Positions 32,731-44,478 of a DNA stretch of 64,000 nucleotides are shown here, in pieces. The notes under the pieces are model-generated. The model was not told the DNA's origin. It was given only the letters and a program-made list of their open reading frames with translations, and did not search any database. Origin of the DNA: Cryptomeria japonica. Its lineage: Eukaryota > Streptophyta > Pinopsida > Cupressales > Cupressaceae. The stretch spans positions 141,710,747-141,774,746 of the forward strand of contig NC_081412.1 in the NCBI RefSeq assembly GCF_030272615.1. The letters run 5' to 3'. Position numbers and translations under genes: made by a program. The number at the start of each line of letters is the position of its first letter. Positions within the stretch are counted from its first letter, which is position 1.

Positions 32731-34360
32731 ATGGCTCAAACCCGATCACGGTCAAGGCAACGAGAAATAGAAATTGAGGAAGAAGAAGACGAAAATCTCA
32801 ATGAATTTCAAGAGGCACTTGGAGGAAATATGAATGACAAAAACACAAATACTCCCACTCCTGCAACAATAGAGAGGGCCCAGCATAACCCTCTCTTTAA
32901 CAGACTGTTTGATGAAATACTCAGGAGTAATGCGGATGCTCACTTCTTAAAACTCACTCAAGAAGGAGCCAAACTCCCCTCTAACTTTGATCTTGCCCAA
33001 TTAAGACAAGCATCAGAAAGACAAAGTCGCCATGAGGAGGAAAGAGGTAGAGATCACATCAGATATAACATTCCTCGAGGTAACCCACCACCTCCTCCTC
33101 CAAATGAAATGGAGATGTTGTGGCAACAAGTCGAGAATCTTGCCCAACAACTTCATAGTGGTGTTAAGACCAATCAAATCTCACTTAACGACATCTGTCC
33201 CTATCTGTTTGATAGGAATCTTTATATGCCACCCTTTCCACGAGGATTCGAAACACCCAAATTTGAAAAATATAGAGGAAAGGGGGATCCCCGTGATCAT
33301 GTCCAAGAATTTCATTCCGCTTGTCTTGAAGTGGCATATGAAGACACATACCTAATGCGCCTTTTTCCCCAAAGTTTGGGAGGAACAACCACGTCATGGT
33401 TTTCCCGACTACCAGGTGGCATTAGAACATTTGAGGAACTCATCCAGAAGTTCCTATCTCATTACTCTTATAATATTGAACGCGACATCATCATGGCTGA
33501 TCTGTGCAACACCAAACAAAAACTAGGTGAACTATTCTCAGTATTCCTGCAACGATGGCGCCAAATGTCTAGCAGACGTTCTCTTCAGTTACCTGAACGA
33601 GAACTAGTGGAAATATTCATTTCCAACTTAAACGAAGAAATGGAATTTCACCTGGATGTCAAAGACACATACTCTTTTAATGATATGATCACCAAGGGTT
33701 TAAAGTGTGAACGGGCACTCATCAAGAAAGGACTCATCAAAATCTTTAATGAACCAAAAGATGGTCCTCGCCCGCGCTTCAATAGCGATAAACCGAACTT
33801 CTGGAACAAGAACAAAAATATCATCAACGATGGAGTTGTGGATGCTCGGACTATCCAAAATGCACAACCTGTGGTTCGATTTGTAGGAAAAAATCCTCCA
33901 CCTCAGAATAACACAAATGTTCCTTCCAATCAAGGTCGCATCACGCCTCATGATGAACCTAGACCTCATCAGCAAAAACAAAAATGAACATACACTCCCT
34001 TAGGGGAACCCATTGAAACAGTGTTGCGACAACTCATTTCTCAGAATTTGATCACTCTACCTAAGCTATCCAACTATGAGCCTCAAGTCAAACCGGCATG
34101 GTGGAGAGATACTGAACATTGTGAATTCCATCAAGGAAGAGGACACAAGACAAGTAATTGTCACCGATTGAAAGATCTCATTCAAGATCTTATTGACCGA
34201 GGAGAAATTGAAATTGAAGGACATGACCCAAAAACAACAAATAATGATCATTTGATGTTCAAAAATCCACTTCCATCACAAGATCAAAGGGGTCCTTCCA
34301 CTTCCCGGCGAGGCACTGATACCACTGATTATACGCAGGCTGTGTATAACTACACTGTAA
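32731..34360 (+). pseudogene. G2 gag, one in-frame stop
   Basis: Start chosen at ATG 32731 (MAQTRSRSRQREIEIEEEED), which matches the G1 gag N-terminus and follows an A-rich context; an upstream in-frame ATG at 32626 is not conserved. Capsid wording: LMRLFPQSLGGTTTSWFSRL, FEELIQKFLSHYSYN, LCNTKQKLGE, FLQRWRQMSSRR at about residues 205-290. After a TGA at 33985-33987, where G1 has Arg, the same frame continues with YTPLGEPIETVLRQL and a knuckle CEFHQGRGHKTSNC (Cys-x2-His-x4-His-x4-Cys). It forms the particle shell and binds element RNA. Apart from that stop it resembles the G1 protein throughout, although the N-terminal half is much shorter. Confidence 0.9.
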
Positions 34361-35355
34361 ATCACCTGTATGATGCCAGTGAACAAATTGCAACTATAAC
34401 CTTCAAAAATCCCACCTCAAATTGCAATGTTGTTACACGTCGTGGCAAGGTCACCATCAAGGCAGCTCCACAGGGCACCATCTCCGTCCCAAAGCAGTAC
34501 AATCTTGTGGAACAATTAGACAAAACGCCTGCGCTTATATCCATTTTAGAGCTATTGCGCCTATCGCCATCTCATAAAACAATCTTGGATCAAGCACTCC
34601 AAGAGGCGTCAGTCCCTGCAAACCTGAATACGGACCAGTTTCAAGCCATGGTTGGAAATCTAAAGTCATCACCTTGTCTCACTTTTTCTGAAAGTGACAA
34701 CTCTTCTTTCCAACAACCTCATAATGCTTCGCTACACATTGAAGGCTTTATCAACAAACACAGGGTCAAGCGAGTCTTGATAGATAATGGAGCACGCCTA
34801 AACATTTGTACACTACAATTGGTCACAACATTGGGATATGCAATAGAATCAGTGGATCCTCGCAAGAAGATCACCATCAAGGCCTATGATGATGCAGAGC
34901 GTTCATCCAAAGGAGCTGTGGTACTACCAATCCGAGTGGGCCCTGTGGTAAAGCACATCATTTGTCAGGTTCTGGACCTTCCTCTGCCATATAATCTATT
35001 ATTAGGGAGACCTTGGATACATGCCATGCAAGCTGTTCCATCTACCTACCATCAATGTATCAAGTTCCCACATAACGGTACAGAGATCACAATCTTGGGC
35101 GATGCAAATCCCTTTGCATTTTGCCATAATATTAGCCATCAACCAGAAATTACTGTTCCTAATAATAGGGAAGCCATTTCCTCCACATCATATGTAAGTC
35201 CCGCCTCTCTTGCCAGTTTGAACACCCCTATACCCAAGCAAGAAAAGCTTAAAATGAAAGTAGCAGAGGAAGGTCCTGGAGAATACAACTTGAGTCAGCT
35301 CTTTTGTGTGGGACAAATGCCCACTTCTCTTAGAACACATGGTAAGCCACAATAG
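34361..35355 (+). pseudogene. G2 aspartic protease
   Basis: Continuous with gag in frame, without a boundary stop. DKTPALISILELLRLSPSHK and DQFQAMVGNL precede the core RVLIDNGARLNICTL near 34769-34812, with Asp-Asn-Gly-Ala for the usual Asp-Ser/Thr-Gly-Ala. ITIKAYDDAERSSKGAVVLP forms the flap and YNLLLGRPWIHAM the second half. It would cut the gag-pol polyprotein. The frame ends at a TAG at 35353-35355 within a Gln-rich context and resumes in the same frame, so the stop looks mutational (CAG to TAG). Confidence 0.87.
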
Positions 35356-36261
35356 TTACTCCAGCAACCACTAATCATACTAGCATGTGCCTTGACGCCA
35401 TTCATCCTTGGAAAGAGTCAAGAGGAAGAGACACAAGATGAGGACCTAGCGGAATGGATCTATAAAGATCCCATCACCACTGATAAACCGCAAGTTACAC
35501 TTCCTACGGAACAGTATGGCAAAGGCCTCCTCATTATGCAAAGAATGGGATATGATGGTCAGAGTGCTTTGGGATACTGCAAACAAGGACGACATGAACC
35601 TCTGCTACCAGAATTCAAGCCCAAAGGTAATACAGGCCTAGGCTTTGAAAAAGAGATCCTTCCTAAACTCAGATTCAAAGGAAAACCCAGCAAACCATTT
35701 TGCCCACCTACTGCAAAGAGGACACCTTTCATAATCAAAGCACCATCAAGCACTATCCCCACTGCCCCATCGAGGCTCACAACTCCACCACAACCATCAC
35801 CAATGCCAAACATCCCACCAATCGAATCAGTAATCCCATCCGCGATAGCCATCACATCAATAAAACCATTCACAGCAACAACTGTATCTGAACCCACAAC
35901 AACATCTATGGCACCAGTAGTTCCAACAGAAGCCACTGAGTCACCATTACCAATACTTCTAGTAAAAAATCCTTTAATCCCCATCAAAATTCCTGTAGCA
36001 CCAATCATGACAAAAGTACATAAACCAATCACGCCTGCAGTATTCAACTCCAGCGACATCCTAGTATGGTATAGTAATCGGATGCTGGAAAGTGATTCAG
36101 AGACCGACTCACATGAATGGGAATTTGATTCTGTACAACTTAACACTTCAGATGAGGAAGACACATCACCACCTCCGCCACACAAAGACATCCCTGTTTA
36201 CGGAGAAACATAGATAAAGACCACTTGGGTACCTGAGCTGGAAACATCTTCCACAGACCCT
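35356..36261 (+). pseudogene. G2 linker with G-patch domain
   Basis: Same frame as protease. Around 35515-35640 it reads GKGLLIMQRMGYDGQSALGY, then KQGRHEPLLPEFKPKGNTGLG. This fits the G-patch pattern (conserved glycines, M-G-Y/W, G-LG, QG..EP, GLG), a short RNA-binding and helicase-cofactor module. A Pro/Thr/Ile-rich low-complexity spacer (35690-36050) and an acidic stretch (SDSETDSHEWEFDSVQLN) follow. A TAG at 36211-36213 interrupts; the same frame continues. G-patch modules are known in some retroviral proteases and plant Tat-clade elements. Confidence 0.75.
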
Positions 36262-38250
36262 ATGTCTCATCCTACGCCTGATTCTGACAAGGAGAGTACC
36301 ATTAACGACCTTCACCATAACGTCTTAACCCTCACTAATACATCTCCCGCACTTAACCTAATCGATGAAGTAATGCCCATTATCCACCCTGAACTCATCG
36401 AATGGAACCAATCAAATCCTCCATGTCTTGACCTCTTCCAAAATGATGAGGCTATCATTGACTTTTTGGAATTACGGGATAATCTACCAAGTGGGGATCA
36501 CAAAGCTAGATTCGCCATTGAACTTAATAGCGCAACATACTTCGGGGCAGATGCCAAACCTTTCAGCTGCAAAAATATAACAATGAAACATGGATCTTCC
36601 AGTGAAAACCACACTGTGGCACTGTTTGATCCCACAAAAGTAAAAAGAAAGAGCGTATCCAACGGTGAAAACCTCTTTGAGGCACCTGAGGATGAAGGGT
36701 TTGACATTCTCCCTGCTAATGCACAACAGGAACGATCAACGATTCTCATCGAGGAAACCAAAGAATACAATGTGGGGACTCCTGAAAATCCTCATATCAT
36801 ACATCTGGCATCTCTTCTCACTCCAGAGGAACAACCTAAATTTATAGAGTTCTTCCAGAAGCGTCAGATCAACTTTGCATGGTCATATGAAGACATGCCT
36901 GGGCTTGATACTGATTTAGTCATGCATCACCTCACCGTAGCAGAAGGAGCCAAACCTGTCAAGCAGAAGCTTCGTAAGATGCATCCCCAGATTGCAGTGC
37001 TAGTCAAAACAGAACTCAAGAAACTCCTGGATGTTGGTTTCATTAGACCAATTGATTATGCAGAATGGATCTCCAATATTGTGCCTGTCGGCAAACCAAA
37101 AGGGGGCATCCGCATTTGTACTGACTTCAGAGATCTGAATAAGGCATGTCCTAAGGATGACTTTCCCCTACCAAATATCGACATCATAGTGGATCTAATA
37201 GCAGGACATGCGATGCTTTCACTCATGGATGGCTTTTCCGGCTACAATCAGATAAAGATCGCACCCGAAGATCAACATAAGACAGCCTTCACATGTCCAT
37301 GGGGCACATACGCTGGAATGTAATGCCTTTTGGTCTAAAGAATGTAGGAGCGACCTATCAAAGAGCAATGACCACCATCTTCCATGACATGATGCATACT
37401 ATAATGGAAGATTATGTGGATGACTTACTAGAAAAATCACTTACTAGAGAAGGACATCTCCACATCTTAGATCAAATCTTTGATAAACTGGAACAATATC
37501 ATGTTCGACTCAACCCAAAGAAATGTGTCTTTGGAGTGACCTCCGGGAAGCTTCTAGGATACATTGTCTCAAGCAAAGGCATTGAGGTCGATCCAGCAAA
37601 GGTTAAGGCAATAATGGACATGCCACCTCCAAAGAATATCAGTCAGCTAAGGACATTACAAGGGCGGCTTCAATCCATCCGAAGATTCATTGCACAATTG
37701 GCTGATAAGTGTCACCCATTCACACACTTGCTACACAAGAACATCCGCTTTCAGTGGGATGCCAGATGCCAACAAGCATTTCAGATGCTTAAAGACTATC
37801 TCATGAATCCACCATTGTTGATGCCACCAGATTCAAGTAGACCGTTGTTACTTTATATCTCAGCGACAAGTACAGCATTAGGTGTATTATTGGCACAACA
37901 TAATGCAGAAGGCAAAGAGTGTGCTGTTTACTACATCTCTCGCACACTGGTTTGCTATGAACTCAATTACACACCTATTGAGCGAGCTTGCCTAGCAGTA
38001 ATCTTAGCAGCCACTAAATTGCGACACTATCTGTTGACACACAAGGTACAACTCATCGCAAAGATTGATCCACTCAAGTATTTACTCAGCAAAGCAGCAT
38101 TGACAGGTCGCTTGGCCAAATGGGTAATGATTCTAAGTGAATTTGACATCGAGTATGTGGACCGTAAAGCTATCAAAGGGCAGGTCATTGCAGATCAGTT
38201 GGCCGATGCACCACTCATAGGCGATCATCCCCTCATTTCCAATTTTCCAG
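36262..38250 (+). pseudogene. G2 reverse transcriptase and first RNase H, frameshifted
   Basis: The region before the polymerase includes LFQNDEAIIDFLELRDNLP. The polymerase begins near 36850 (INFAWSYEDMPGLD) and has VKTELKKLLDVGFIRPI, GGIRICTDFRDLNKACPKDD, FPLPNID and MDGFSGYNQIKI. A missing base near 37310 (the TYRWN region) shifts the frame; the new frame reads WNVMPFGLKNVGATYQR, the catalytic box YVDD (37413-37424 region) and LGYIVSSKGIEVDP. The connection and first RNase H follow, with LLLYISATSTALGVLLAQ, where the usual catalytic Asp (YTDAS) is Ser, and YTPIERACLAV and HYLLTHKVQLI. It copies element RNA to DNA. Loss of activity in this first RNase H is typical of Tat elements that carry a second one. 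Confidence 0.92.
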
Positions 38251-38840
38251 ATGAAGAGATATTCATGATCACAGAAGTACAACCATGGAAACTATATTTT
38301 GATGGTTCATACACTAGGCACGGCTCAGGGGCAGGCATTTTGTTTATCAAACCTCAAGGTGGCAGCATCCCGAAGTCTTACAGGCTCACATTTCCATGCA
38401 CAAACAACATAGCAGAGTATGAGGCCTTGATCACAGGACTCAGGTTAGCCGTATAATGGAAATTACAAGAACTACAAGTATATGGCGATTCCCAACTAGT
38501 CATTCGACAAGCAACAGATGAATATCAGACCAAAGATGATAAAATCATGCCATATAAGCAAATGGTGGACACTCTAAAGACATCATTTACTACTATCACT
38601 TTTGAGCAGATACCAAGAGATCAGAATCAAGCTGCTAACGCCATGGCTACCATCGCATCTCTACTAGATCTTCCACAGAATTCAACACGCTACGAGTTCT
38701 TGGTAGAACAGATTTGGATCCCCACTTATGATATCCCTGAATCTAAAATGATATGTCGCCTTGTTGGTTTCGAATCCCCATGGTACGGTGAGTTCTACAC
38801 CTATCTCCGCGATCATACCCTTCCTCCCAACTAATCAAAT
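38251..38840 (+). pseudogene. G2 second (archaeal-type) RNase H
   Basis: KLYFDGSYTRHGSGAGILFI contains the first catalytic Asp; NIAEYEALITGLRLAV holds the Glu. A TAA at 38454-38456 interrupts, then LQVYGDSQLVIRQ supplies the second Asp. The last motif reads NQAANAMATIASL, where the family usually has A-D-A-L-A, so the fourth acidic residue is Asn (a GAC to AAC type change). The domain would remove RNA from the RNA-DNA hybrid. The frame stops again at 38832-38834 (TAA, where a Gln is plausible). A second RNase H of this type after the first is diagnostic of the Tat clade. Confidence 0.87.
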
Positions 38841-40037
38841 AACCAACGAAAAACCTTCATTCGCCAAACTGCTCGATATACCATTATTGCCGAAACCCTA
38901 TACCGACGTAGTCTTGATGGTACTCTCCTTCGATGTCTGGAACAGGATGAGATAACAAAGGTTTTGGAAGAGGTACATGAAGGAATTTGCGGGACTCACT
39001 CAAGTAGTCCATCACTAGCCAAGACGATCATGCGAGCTGGATACTATTGGCCATCTATGGAAAAGGATTCCTACTACTTTGTCAGGAAATGCAAGAAATG
39101 TCAAGTTCACGGTGACTTGATACATGCACCAGCACAGGAACTGCAACCAATCACAACACCATGGCCTTTTTGTCAATGGGGCCTTGACCTTGTGGGTAAG
39201 ATTCATCCATCTTCATCCAATGGCCATAAATTCATTATTACCACTACCGAATATTTCACAAAGTGGATCGAAGTTGTTCCACTTACCCAAGTCACCGGCA
39301 AGCAGATCGCCTCATTCATCCTCAACTACATCATCTGCCGGTATGGTGTACCCATGTCCATCATCACAGATAACGGTCTTCCTTTCAAAAATCAGGATGT
39401 CCGTGAGCTTTGTGAGAAATTTCATATCCAACATCGCTTTTCCACCCCCTATTACCCACAAGGCAATGGTCAGGCTGAAGCATCCAATAAAAACATATTG
39501 AGAATCCTAAAGACGACAGTCAATGATGCCGGTCGTGATTGGCATGTTCAATTGAATCCAGCATTATGGGCATATCGAACTAGCATTCGAACCCCTATAG
39601 GTGCAACTCCTTATTCATTGGTCTATGGTGCAGAAGCTATCTTACCTATTGAGGTTGAGATACCATCATTACGAGTTTCCTTGCATAATCTCATCGATGA
39701 TGAAGCATACAGAGTCTCACGTCTTCAGGACTTAGAGTTACTTGATGAGAAGCGACAAGCTGCATACAATCACCTCAAAGCCTATCAGCAGCGCATGAGT
39801 AGAAGCTACAATCACCGAGTTAGATCTCGTACATTTGAGGTAGGTGATCTTGTTCTTCAAGAGAATCCTCGCAACCAACCAAACAGAGAACATCAAGGCA
39901 AGTTTGAATCAAATTGGCTCGGCCCATATGTTGTCACTGCTGTATTCGGGTCCGGGGCATATCAGTTGGCTACATCAGATAGAGAACCGCTCGCAGATCC
40001 AATCAATAGCATGCACCTCAAACAGTTTTATACCTAA
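38841..40037 (+). pseudogene. G2 integrase
   Basis: Open from 38835 to the final stop at 40038-40040, in frame with the second RNase H. The zinc-binding domain is visible as HEGICGTH..CKKC (about 38979-39106). Catalytic residues: Asp in WGLDLVG (39180-39195), Asp in IITDNGLPFK (about 39360-39390) and Glu in NGQAEASNKNILRI (about 39465-39500), the D,D-35-E arrangement. The C-terminal GPY/F-type module reads RTFEVGDLVLQENPRN, FESNWLGPYVVTAVFGSG and INSMHLKQFYT. It would insert the cDNA into the genome. No chromodomain is seen, as expected for Tat. This is the least damaged part of pol. Confidence 0.92.
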
Positions 40038-42415
40038 GGTGTACAAGGCATCAGGCTCCCCTGCATATCAGAAAATACCAAAAACATTCAGAAAAATGTC
40101 CTAAAGAAAATACCAAAAACATTCAGAAAAATGTCCTAAAGAAAATACAAAAACATTCAAAAAAGTAAAGAAAAATCATGCATCCAAACGGTGAACAACC
40201 ACTCCAGTGGCACCTTGGGTAAGTACGATGGTGAAAACCTGGCAAACAGGCGCCACTCATAAAGGCAATGGCTCCAGTATCTCTCAGGCTCGTTGCGATC
40301 ACATTCATACATACACACATCCATCCATCTAACCATGGCTTGTTATTTGATCTATAATCCAAGAAAGTACTTCATGCGTCTGGCATCCCGCTTTTTCATA
40401 AATCATGTCCAACTTGGGGGCAATGCCCTTACAATCTAGATGATGGAAGTGGATTCTACATTACTGGTGATTCATTGGCAAAAACATTCAAAAATGTCTC
40501 GCAAAATACAAAAACATTCAAAAATGTCTCGCAAAATACAAAAACATTCAAAAATGTCTCGCAAAATACAAAAATATTCAAAAATGTCTCGCAAAATCCA
40601 AAAACATTCAAAAATGACTCACAAAATCCAAAAACATTCAAAAACTATTACACAAAATCCAAAAACATCAAAAAACCCATCGAAAATTACACAAAAACAT
40701 GGCAACACCTTGTACATATTCATTCAAGCAGATGCAAAACCAACATTAACACAGTACTCACACAATGACCATTTATCAATCGACCACACAATCCACATCC
40801 AACAAATCAGAAACTGTCTTTAAAAACAAGGATGCATCCTTCCTTACCAAAACAAAGACAAAAGTGACGTTTTCTTTGACAAGAAAATTATGTTAAGCTA
40901 TCAAATGCTTGGTTGATTCGTGAGTAATTCATTTGTTTATCTGTATCGGGATCTTTCAGCATTGTTTTGTATTGTTTGCGCATTATTTCTGATGAAGTTC
41001 TGGGGCATGTACTAATGGTGTCTACGTGGGAAGTTCACTAAGCTACGTAATCTTATGCCAAATACAGTCATAGATCATTACGGCTTGCTAACTACAGCGT
41101 ATACCTTGACCATATGAGCATGAACCATTACCAAGGATCCATATTCTTTTATTCTTTATGTATATACTATTTGTTTACAGGTACAATGCTCATTCTTTGG
41201 TTCCTCCTCATCCAATTTGGATAAAGGTTTTTATTTCTTAGTACGGTATGCACTTGTCTCAGGATATGATCAGCCTAAGATCAAGGAGGACGATCCAAGT
41301 CATGCATGAACGGAGATAATCCTTGTTTGTTCCGCAAGCAATACTCAGGTCAACTTGATCCATTATATCAAGTTGCTTGTATTAACTTGCTATATCAAAT
41401 CCATGTAAGAAATACTCTGGTCATCTTGAATCATTATGTCAAGATGCTTGTATTCTCTTCCAACATTTTAAAGCTCAATGATGAAAATAGAGCACTATGG
41501 ATCGTCATTCCATCTCATCTATATATATTGCATTTCGTTGCATTCCAACCATCCATACATTCATAATAGCTGCATATCATGCATACATAGTCATAATAAT
41601 GCATACTCTATTTTCCTCTTCTTCCATAGGAATGAGTCATAAGTCCTCCATATCTTCTATCTAACATCAAATCCCCCCTCACCCTCCCTATCTTGATCAT
41701 CAACATCATCCTAATCCCTTCATCGCTTCCCATCCTCACTCATCCACAAAATTAAGCCAGTTACTCTGTCTACACAGATACATCGACTCCCACACACCTA
41801 GACTATCAATAGATGCTCTGATCACGTATCTTCGGGTCTCAACAGGTAATCGATTATGGTAATCCTAGACTACATCAGGCATTTATCATAATGACTTAGT
41901 CTCAACGGGGCTGCCATGATTCCCCACAACCATCCATCACACACACATACTATCAATTGATCAACCAATCAAACACAATCCAACGGACAATTACATCAAT
42001 TGTCTACGTCTCAACGAGTATTTTTCTTCATATACCTTGACTTCATTGGGCAATTACATCAATTGTCTAAGTCACATCAGGTCACTTTGATTCACTTACT
42101 CAGACTTTATCATGTCCAAGCGACCAACTGACATCAACTGTCACGCTTTGACTTGACCAGGGCAATTAAACCGATTGCACCAGATTGTCCAAACAATTTT
42201 GATCAATTGTATAGCATCAATCCAAACCCCACACTACATCTGCTATGTATCTCTTGCATGACCTCAGGGTACTCGTTGGCTTGTTGTTTCTTCATATTCA
42301 CTCCATTTTCTCCCATTCTTTCATCATTAGTTCTAATTTCTTCTATTCTACCTCCCCTCCGCTTTTCATTCTTTTTCGAGAGATCGCCCGATTTTTCAAA
42401 AAAATTCGGCCCATC
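40038..42415 (+). other. G2 3' noncoding region
   Basis: No gene is supported. Directly after integrase lie about three A-rich direct repeats (40072-40165), the motif shared with G1 (40187-40254) and the 30-bp array at 40478-40676. Two stem-loops, CAACTTGAT/ATCAAGTTG (41351-41375) and CATCTTGA/TCAAGATG (41422-41446), are separated by about 70 bases. At 41990-42090 CAATTACATCAATTGTCTA-like wording repeats. There is no PMD gene, unlike G1. Confidence 0.65.
40478..40676. repeat. 30-bp tandem array in G2
   Basis: Six to seven head-to-tail units of 30 bp with the core CAAAAACATTCAAAAATGTC and a GCAAAATA linker. The first four are nearly identical and the last ones decay. It also reads as open frames with a repeated FKNVSQNTK, a by-product of 30 being divisible by three. 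There are no unique spacers, so it is not a CRISPR array. Confidence 0.92.
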
Positions 42416-42528
42416 CCTCGAGGGGGCATACCACCCATTAAATTTACATTTTATGGGGCATTTCTTCACACCTATTTTTCTTTCTTTGAAACGACGCGAT
42501 AAACTGCACCGTCTCAAAGAGGGGCAAA
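42416..42528 (+). promoter_or_regulatory. G2 polypurine tract with adjoining stem-loop
   Basis: AAAGAGGGGCAAA (42516-42528) abuts the 3' LTR. TCTTTGAAAC (42483-42492) pairs with GTCTCAAAGA (42511-42520) with one mismatch. A second G-rich motif, CGAGGGGGCATACCACCCAT, is at about 42419-42438. The layout matches G1 20186-20289. Confidence 0.75.
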
Positions 42529-44473
42529 TGTAGTCACATAAATCTGTCCACTTAATTAAATGAATACTTAGTATTTATTTGATTATTTAACCATCAATTA
42601 ATAATTAATTAAATTAATATTTAATTAATTCATCTTCACCCTCTTCTCCTATTAATTAAATAAATTATTCAATTTATTTGATTTAATTCACTTAACCAAA
42701 TTCATACCATTAATTAAATAAATAAATCATATTTGTTTAATTAAATCTTCTCTCACATTTAAATAAATTAATATTTATTTAAATCCCCCAAAATCCCACC
42801 TCTCACATTTAAATAAATTAATATTTATTTAAATCCCCCAAAATCCCAGCTCTCACATTTAAATAAATAAATCATTTATTTAAATCACCTTTATCCTCCA
42901 CCCACTTGTATTTTCCTACAAAAGCAAGTTGCACAATTATTTTAAATAAATAATTTATTTAAATCACCTTTATCCTCCACCCACTTGTATTTTCCTACAA
43001 AAGCAAGTTGCACAACTATTTTAAATAAATTATTTATTTAAAATCCTATTTATCCTCACCCACTTGAAACCTTTAATGGTTTCCCTTAAAGTATTCAAAC
43101 TTGATGGCTTTAAAGTCTTCAAACTTGATGGCTTCCTTCTATAGTCTTCTTAAGACTTTAATGGTTTTCCTTAAAGTCTTCAAGCCTTTAATGGTTCCCC
43201 TCAAAGTCTTCAAGCATTTTAATGCTTTATCTTCCTTTTTCTCATTTAAATAAATTAATATTTATTTGAATATTTATCCAAATACAACTTGCACACATTT
43301 ATTGAAATAAATGAATTTTTATTTTTATAAAATCCTATTTTCCCTCACCCACCAAATCCACTTGCAAAATCTAATCCCCTTCTAGATTCTTCTAACCCCT
43401 TCCTAATTAACTTTATCCATCCCCTAATTATTGTCACATTCCTAAGCAAAATGGAGTCACTTCTCAAAGCCTAAAAGTCTTTGATAACCATTAAAGGCTT
43501 TCAACCTTCAACCACTAAATGTCTCAAAGTCTTGGATAACCTTTGAAAGCTTCCAACCTTCAACCACTAAATGGCTCAAAGTCTTTGATAACTATTGAAG
43601 GCTTTCAACCTTCAACCACTTAATCCCCAAAGTCTCCAATAACCATTAATGGTTACCTCAAACCCTCCCACATGGTTAAAACATTTGTTTTGACTCAACC
43701 TCTACCCAACCCAAGGGTCTCATCAAGCCTTTAATGCTTTGACCATGATTATCTCTTAATCATTTGCACAAAGGTTTATCCTTGCATTAACTCCTAATCC
43801 AGTGGGTAATCCTAATTTAGGCTTGACCCTTACCTTCTAGATAACCATGAGGTCTCCTCAGGCATTTAATGCCTCCAACCTCTTCTCTCAACCCAATCTT
43901 ATGTTGACACTTGTCACCATTTCATTGGTGCAAATTGTGCACATGGATCCCCAACTTTCAAGCTTGACCCTTGATTAAACCTTTCAATCTTGGCCATCCA
44001 TTGCTCCATTTTTCCTATAAATAGAGCCCATTCCTTCATAATCCAGATCCTGAAAACTTGTATGCATTTAGGCTATAGACATTTTTAGAGAGCATTTAGC
44101 ATATCATAACTAAAATCTTGTCTTTTTGGTAAAATCAATCATTTTAGCATCAATAGCATAGTATTTAGCTTTTCATTTCATATTTGAAGCTTAATATTAA
44201 ATCTCAATCCTCCATAAGCATCCATAGTGTAAAAAGCTGCTGAGAGCTACACTCATTTGGGACTTGGAGAGGAGAGGAACAAGGGAGGAGCAACTATGAG
44301 CATCTTGATTAGCTATTTTATTCTATGTTTATATGCTTTCTATTTCATGCTTAATATCTCTCTTGATATGCCTGTTTAGGATAATCTTTTGTTGCTAACA
44401 CTAATGTTTGTTTCTTGTGCTCTTGTGTGTGTTGCCATCAAACAGATTTTCTAATCCTTTTTGCAGAGCATCA
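42529..44473 (+). repeat. G2 3' LTR
   Basis: TGTAGTCACA to GAGCATCA, followed by the target duplication AAATG. It differs from the 5' LTR by about 13 substitutions and by one extra 50-bp tandem copy (42750-42799 and 42800-42849) of a unit present once in the 5' LTR. Confidence 0.95.
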
Positions 44474-44478
44474 AAATG

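Larger units (their letters stand above)
28122..44473 (+). mobile_element. G2: full-length Tat-type Ty3/gypsy retrotransposon, recently inserted
   Basis: LTRs at 28122-30016 and 42529-44473, target duplication AAATG at 28117-28121 and 44474-44478, tRNA-Trp primer site, and a polypurine tract AAAGAGGGGCAAA. One gag-pol frame (32731-40037) encodes gag, protease, G-patch, reverse transcriptase, RNase H, a second archaeal-type RNase H and integrase; this order and the double RNase H are hallmarks of the Tat clade. Five stops and one single-base deletion disable it. The LTRs differ at about 13 positions in 1.9 kb by eye, so it inserted recently compared with the rest of the window, although its coding frame is already broken. 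Confidence 0.95.

Noticed and set aside
35559-36191. 210-residue minus-strand frame
   Set aside because: Antisense shadow of the low-complexity Pro/Thr linker in G2 pol.
40478-40676. Possible CRISPR-like array
   Set aside because: Units are head-to-tail without unique spacers, and the context is an LTR retrotransposon of a plant.
40440-40823. Open frames with a repeated Phe-Lys-Asn-Val or Lys-His-Ser-Lys-Met pattern
   Set aside because: By-product of the 30-bp tandem array being divisible by three; open on both strands.
42750-42849. Difference between G2 LTRs as evidence of two different elements
   Set aside because: The rest of the LTRs differs by under 1% and the outer TSD matches, so one insertion with a later duplication is simpler.
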